From the NCBI GenBank assembly GCA_947462865.1, contig CANHRW010000081.1:1-8282 (forward strand): a DNA stretch of 8,282 bases, written 5' to 3'. Position numbers and translations under genes: made by a program. This DNA comes from Bacteroidota bacterium (lineage in GTDB: Bacteria; Bacteroidota; Bacteroidia; UKL13-3). Positions 6,039-8,282 of the stretch are shown piece after piece; within the stretch, counting starts at the first letter, position 1, and every line of letters begins with the position of its first letter. The notes below the pieces were generated by a model. The model was not told the origin of the DNA and did not search any database. It worked only from the letters and a program-made list of their open reading frames with translations.

Positions 6039-7049
6039 ATGGAAAACCCAATTTTAGTGGAGATATACAGAGGAGGACTATTAGAAAGTTTTCACCGAGG
6101 TGTTGTTTGTGTAGTAGATGAAAACCACCAAGTGATCTTTGAAAAAGGCAATGTACAGCAGGTATGCTACCCCAGGTCGGCCATGAAATTGATTCAGGTT
6201 CTACCATTGATTGAAAAAGGTGGTATAGAAAAGTTTGATTTTACACTCGAAGAAATTGCTTTGATGTGTGGGTCTCACAATGCTGAGCCTGAGCATATCA
6301 GGGTATTGTATCAAATATTAACCAAAATTGGTTGTACTGCTCAGGATTTAAACTGTGGCGCCCAAGCACCTACCTCTAAAAAGGCTGCAGAAGCTTTGTT
6401 ATTGAACCACGAAAAACCGAGTCAGATTCACAACAATTGTTCGGGTAAACATGCCGGAATGTTAGCTTTGTGTAAATTGATTAATGCACCTATTGAAGGT
6501 TATCTCAAACCAGAACACCCTATTCAACAACTCATTTTAAGTGCTGTTGAAGACCTTTATGCATACCCTAAAAACCAAATGGTTGCCGCATTAGACGGTT
6601 GCACAGCTCCAATTTATTCAATACCTGTTTTGAACCAAGCCATTGCCTACCAAAATTTGTGTGGTAATAACACATTTTCTGAAAAGCGAAACCAAGCTTT
6701 AACAACTATCAGAAATGCAATTGCTGCCCATCCGTTTATGGTTGCAGGTAGCAAACGCTATTGTACCGATATGATGCTAATAACTGCCCCTCAAGTTATA
6801 GGAAAAACAGGAGCTGAAGGTATTTTCTGTATGAGTTTTACAGATAAAAAATGGGGTGTTTGTATTAAAATTGACGACGGCAAAATGCAACCTCAATACC
6901 ATGTTGCAGAAAAACTCCTTGAAGAAGCAGGTATTTTTGATCAAAATACATTGAAATCGCTTGAAAATTACAGCAAAACTCCTCTGTATAATTTTAACAA
7001 ATTACAGACAGGAGAAATGATAGCTGTTGACCTGAATTTTAAGTATTGA
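6039..7049 (+). CDS. Rhizobium etli AnsA-type L-asparaginase (Asparaginase_II family, PF06089)
   Basis: A 336-residue enzyme of the family typified by the thermolabile R. etli asparaginase, unrelated to the E. coli AnsA/AnsB type; expected to hydrolyse L-asparagine to aspartate and ammonia. From memory of the R. etli structure, the active site uses two Ser-Lys pairs and a zinc site of two cysteines and a lysine. Counterparts here are S47 and K50 (PRSAMK), S79 (MCGSHNAEPEH), K256 (GKTGAEG), and C134, K137 (NNCSGKHAG) and C188 (ALDGCTAP). The register is one residue off the R. etli numbering for most of these. Other family signatures are the N-terminal RGG..ESFHRG (11-21) and NCGAQAPTS (105-113). 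No signal peptide is visible, so it should be cytoplasmic. It stands alone, divergent from the envelope pair and followed by gyrB after 127 bp. A broader asparaginase-like amidase activity remains possible. Confidence 0.92.
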   Translation: MENPILVEIYRGGLLESFHRGVVCVVDENHQVIFEKGNVQQVCYPRSAMKLIQVLPLIEKGGIEKFDFTLEEIALMCGSHNAEPEHIRVLYQILTKIGCTAQDLNCGAQAPTSKKAAEALLLNHEKPSQIHNNCSGKHAGMLALCKLINAPIEGYLKPEHPIQQLILSAVEDLYAYPKNQMVAALDGCTAPIYSIPVLNQAIAYQNLCGNNTFSEKRNQALTTIRNAIAAHPFMVAGSKRYCTDMMLITAPQVIGKTGAEGIFCMSFTDKKWGVCIKIDDGKMQPQYHVAEKLLEEAGIFDQNTLKSLENYSKTPLYNFNKLQTGEMIAVDLNFKY

Positions 7050-7079
7050 GTTGATTCTTTAGACTTCTAAAAACAGATT

Positions 7080-7101
7080 GGAAAACATGTGGAAAACATG
7101 T
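7080..7101 (+). repeat. Exact tandem 11-bp repeat upstream of gyrB
   Basis: GGAAAACATGT occurs twice back to back (7080-7090 and 7091-7101). Each copy contains the palindrome ACATGT; the two palindromes are 11 bp apart, close to one helical turn, so both would face the same side of the DNA. It lies about 45 bp upstream of the putative gyrB -7 element. Confidence 0.85.
7088..7096 (-). promoter_or_regulatory. DnaA-box-like 9-mer
   Basis: The minus strand reads TTTTCCACA, which satisfies the general DnaA-box consensus TTWTNCACA. It spans the junction of the two tandem repeats. A single box is weak evidence for an origin; control of gyrB by DnaA is the more modest possibility. Confidence 0.3.
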
Positions 7102-7145
7102 ATCTAAATTCCTTTTAAATATTAGGTTTTACAAGCCTTTACTTT

Positions 7146-7153
7146 TATTTTTA
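7146..7153 (+). promoter_or_regulatory. Putative -7 element for gyrB
   Basis: TATTTTTA matches TAnnTTTG except for the last base, and starts 31 nt before the gyrB ATG. The overlapping TACTTTTA at 7140-7147 is an alternative with the same mismatch. No clear -33 TTG is present. Confidence 0.3.
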
Positions 7154-7176
7154 CACCTCAAAATATATTTAATCAG

Positions 7177-8282
7177 ATGAGTTCAGAAGGAATGGATAAC
7201 AAACAAAATTATTCAGCAGACAACATTACCGTATTAGAAGGTTTAGAAGCAGTAAGAAAAAGACCTGCCATGTATATTGGTGATGTTGGTGTGAGAGGCT
7301 TGCACCATTTGGTGTATGAAGTAGTAGACAACTCTATTGACGAAGCATTGGCTGGCTATTGCAAGAATATTTTAGTGAACATACATGAAGGCAATGCCAT
7401 TTCTGTGGAAGATGACGGAAGAGGTATTCCAACTGGAATGCATGCCAAAGAAGGCAAATCAGCATTAGAAGTAGTAATGACTGTTTTGCACGCTGGTGGT
7501 AAGTTTGACAAAGATACTTACAAAGTTTCTGGTGGATTGCATGGTGTGGGTGTCAGTTGTGTAAACGCGTTGTCTACCTTATTGAGGGCAACCGTGTACA
7601 GAGAAGGTAAAATATTCCAACAAGAGTACAGCTGTGGTAAACCATTGTACGATGTAAAGGTTGTTGGAGAAAGTGACCGAAATGGGACAACTGTATTTTT
7701 CCAACCGGATGGTGATATCTTTACCACGTTAGAATACAAATACGATACCTTGGCAGCCAGAATGCGCGAACTGGCCTACTTGAACAGAGGTATCCGAATT
7801 ACTTTAAAAGACCACAGACCTGATGAAAATGGCGACCTAAAAGAAGAAACATTTTACAGTGAAGGTGGCTTGAAAGAATTTGTAAATTATTTAGATGGTA
7901 CCCGCGAAAAATTATTACCTGAACCCATTTATGTTGAGGGTGAAAAAGCGGGTATACCGGTTGAGGTGGCTATGATTTACAATAGTGGGTATGCAGAAAA
8001 CTTGCATTCCTATGTAAACAATATCAATACCATTGAGGGTGGAACCCACGTTGCTGGTTTTAGAAGGGCATTAACCAGAACATTAAAAGCTTATGCTGAT
8101 AAAGAAGGTTTGCTCAAAAATGTAAAAGTTGAAATCAGTGGAGATGATTTTAGAGAAGGTTTAACAGGGGTTATTTCAGTTAAGGTTCAAGAACCTCAGT
8201 TTGAAGGCCAAACCAAAACCAAATTGGGTAACAGTGATGTTACAGGAGCTGTTGACCAATGTGTAGGTGACATGTTGAGCAA
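7177..8282 (+). CDS. gyrB: DNA gyrase subunit B, 3'-truncated by the window end
   Basis: ATPase subunit of the type II topoisomerase that introduces negative supercoils, acting as GyrA2GyrB2. The first 368 codons are present and the frame stays open to the edge. The GHKL ATPase domain shows the catalytic base E48 and N52 in YEVVDNSIDEALAG, D79 and R82 in VEDDGRGIP, and the ATP lid VSGGLHGVGVSCVNALS (117-133). The transducer domain carries the conserved QTK loop, Q345-T346-K347, whose lysine contacts the ATP gamma-phosphate. NITVLEGLEAVRKRPAMYIGD (16-36) indicates GyrB rather than ParE. The ATG at 7177 (MSSEGMDNKQNYSADNI) was chosen because Bacteroidota GyrB proteins usually have a short acidic/polar leader of this length; M6 at 7192 is an alternative. 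The TOPRIM and C-terminal parts lie outside the window. It appears to have its own promoter. Confidence 0.97.
   Translation, partial: MSSEGMDNKQNYSADNITVLEGLEAVRKRPAMYIGDVGVRGLHHLVYEVVDNSIDEALAGYCKNILVNIHEGNAISVEDDGRGIPTGMHAKEGKSALEVVMTVLHAGGKFDKDTYKVSGGLHGVGVSCVNALSTLLRATVYREGKIFQQEYSCGKPLYDVKVVGESDRNGTTVFFQPDGDIFTTLEYKYDTLAARMRELAYLNRGIRITLKDHRPDENGDLKEETFYSEGGLKEFVNYLDGTREKLLPEPIYVEGEKAGIPVEVAMIYNSGYAENLHSYVNNINTIEGGTHVAGFRRALTRTLKAYADKEGLLKNVKVEISGDDFREGLTGVISVKVQEPQFEGQTKTKLGNSDVTGAVDQCVGDMLS

Larger units (their letters stand above)
7050..7176 (+). other. Intergenic region between asparaginase and gyrB
   Basis: No gene. It holds a weak TTTAGA/TCTAAA inverted repeat at 7058-7071 with too short a loop and no T-run to be a clear terminator, an exact tandem 11-bp repeat, a DnaA-box-like 9-mer and a gyrB promoter-like element. 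Confidence 0.7.

Noticed and set aside
6069..6077. AGAGGAGGA, a Shine-Dalgarno-like sequence inside the asparaginase gene
   Set aside because: No start codon follows at a usable distance, and the other genes in this window do not use Shine-Dalgarno sites.
7058..7071. TTTAGA-CT-TCTAAA inverted repeat after the asparaginase stop codon as a terminator
   Set aside because: The stem is short and AT-rich, the loop is too small without opening a pair, and no T-run follows.
7080..7101. CRISPR or phage attachment site at the tandem repeat
   Set aside because: Only two contiguous 11-bp copies with no spacers, no integrase and no tRNA nearby.

Overview
The window looks like a chromosomal segment of a Bacteroidota bacterium. 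The evidence is its AT-rich composition, the absence of Shine-Dalgarno sequences in front of the genes, repeated matches to the Bacteroidota -7 promoter element TAnnTTTG, a signal peptide ending in LLQAQ, and a GyrB N-terminus of the type I associate with this phylum (the NYSADNI... start). I cannot place it more finely from the sequence alone. The content is mainly housekeeping. I see no transposase, CRISPR array, tRNA, rRNA, phage or recognised defence cassette.

Left part (21-2569, minus strand): a two-gene unit reading leftward. A LolD-type ABC ATPase is followed, through a 4-bp ATGA overlap, by a 632-residue RecQ-family helicase. The helicase carries about 160 extra residues between its motor core and its zinc-binding cysteines. 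Its promoter faces that of sucC across a 143-bp divergent intergenic region, which contains a perfect 19-bp palindrome directly upstream of the sucC -7 element.

Middle (2713-4614, plus strand): sucC (succinyl-CoA ligase beta subunit, TCA cycle) ends at a strong UUCG-tetraloop terminator. The terminator's T-tract runs into a perfect -7 element, and the ATG of a YciO-type Sua5/YrdC-family protein follows 3 nt later. That protein lacks the SAN...SG nucleotide-site motif of true threonylcarbamoyl-AMP synthases.

Envelope pair (4617-5971, minus strand): an exported protein with a CsgG/TolB-N-like domain followed by a probable outer-membrane beta-barrel is translationally coupled (TAATG, 1-bp overlap) to a small lipoprotein with a tryptophan-rich hydrophobic patch. 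Neither has a function I recognise. This is the best candidate in the window for something undescribed.

Right part (6039-8282, plus strand): a Rhizobium etli AnsA-type (PF06089) asparaginase with its expected catalytic and zinc-site residues present, then a 127-bp gap holding an exact tandem 11-bp repeat and one DnaA-box match, then the first 368 codons of gyrB, which runs off the window. The genes do not form one pathway. The overlapping gene pairs are co-expressed by layout, and the other genes appear to be single transcription units.
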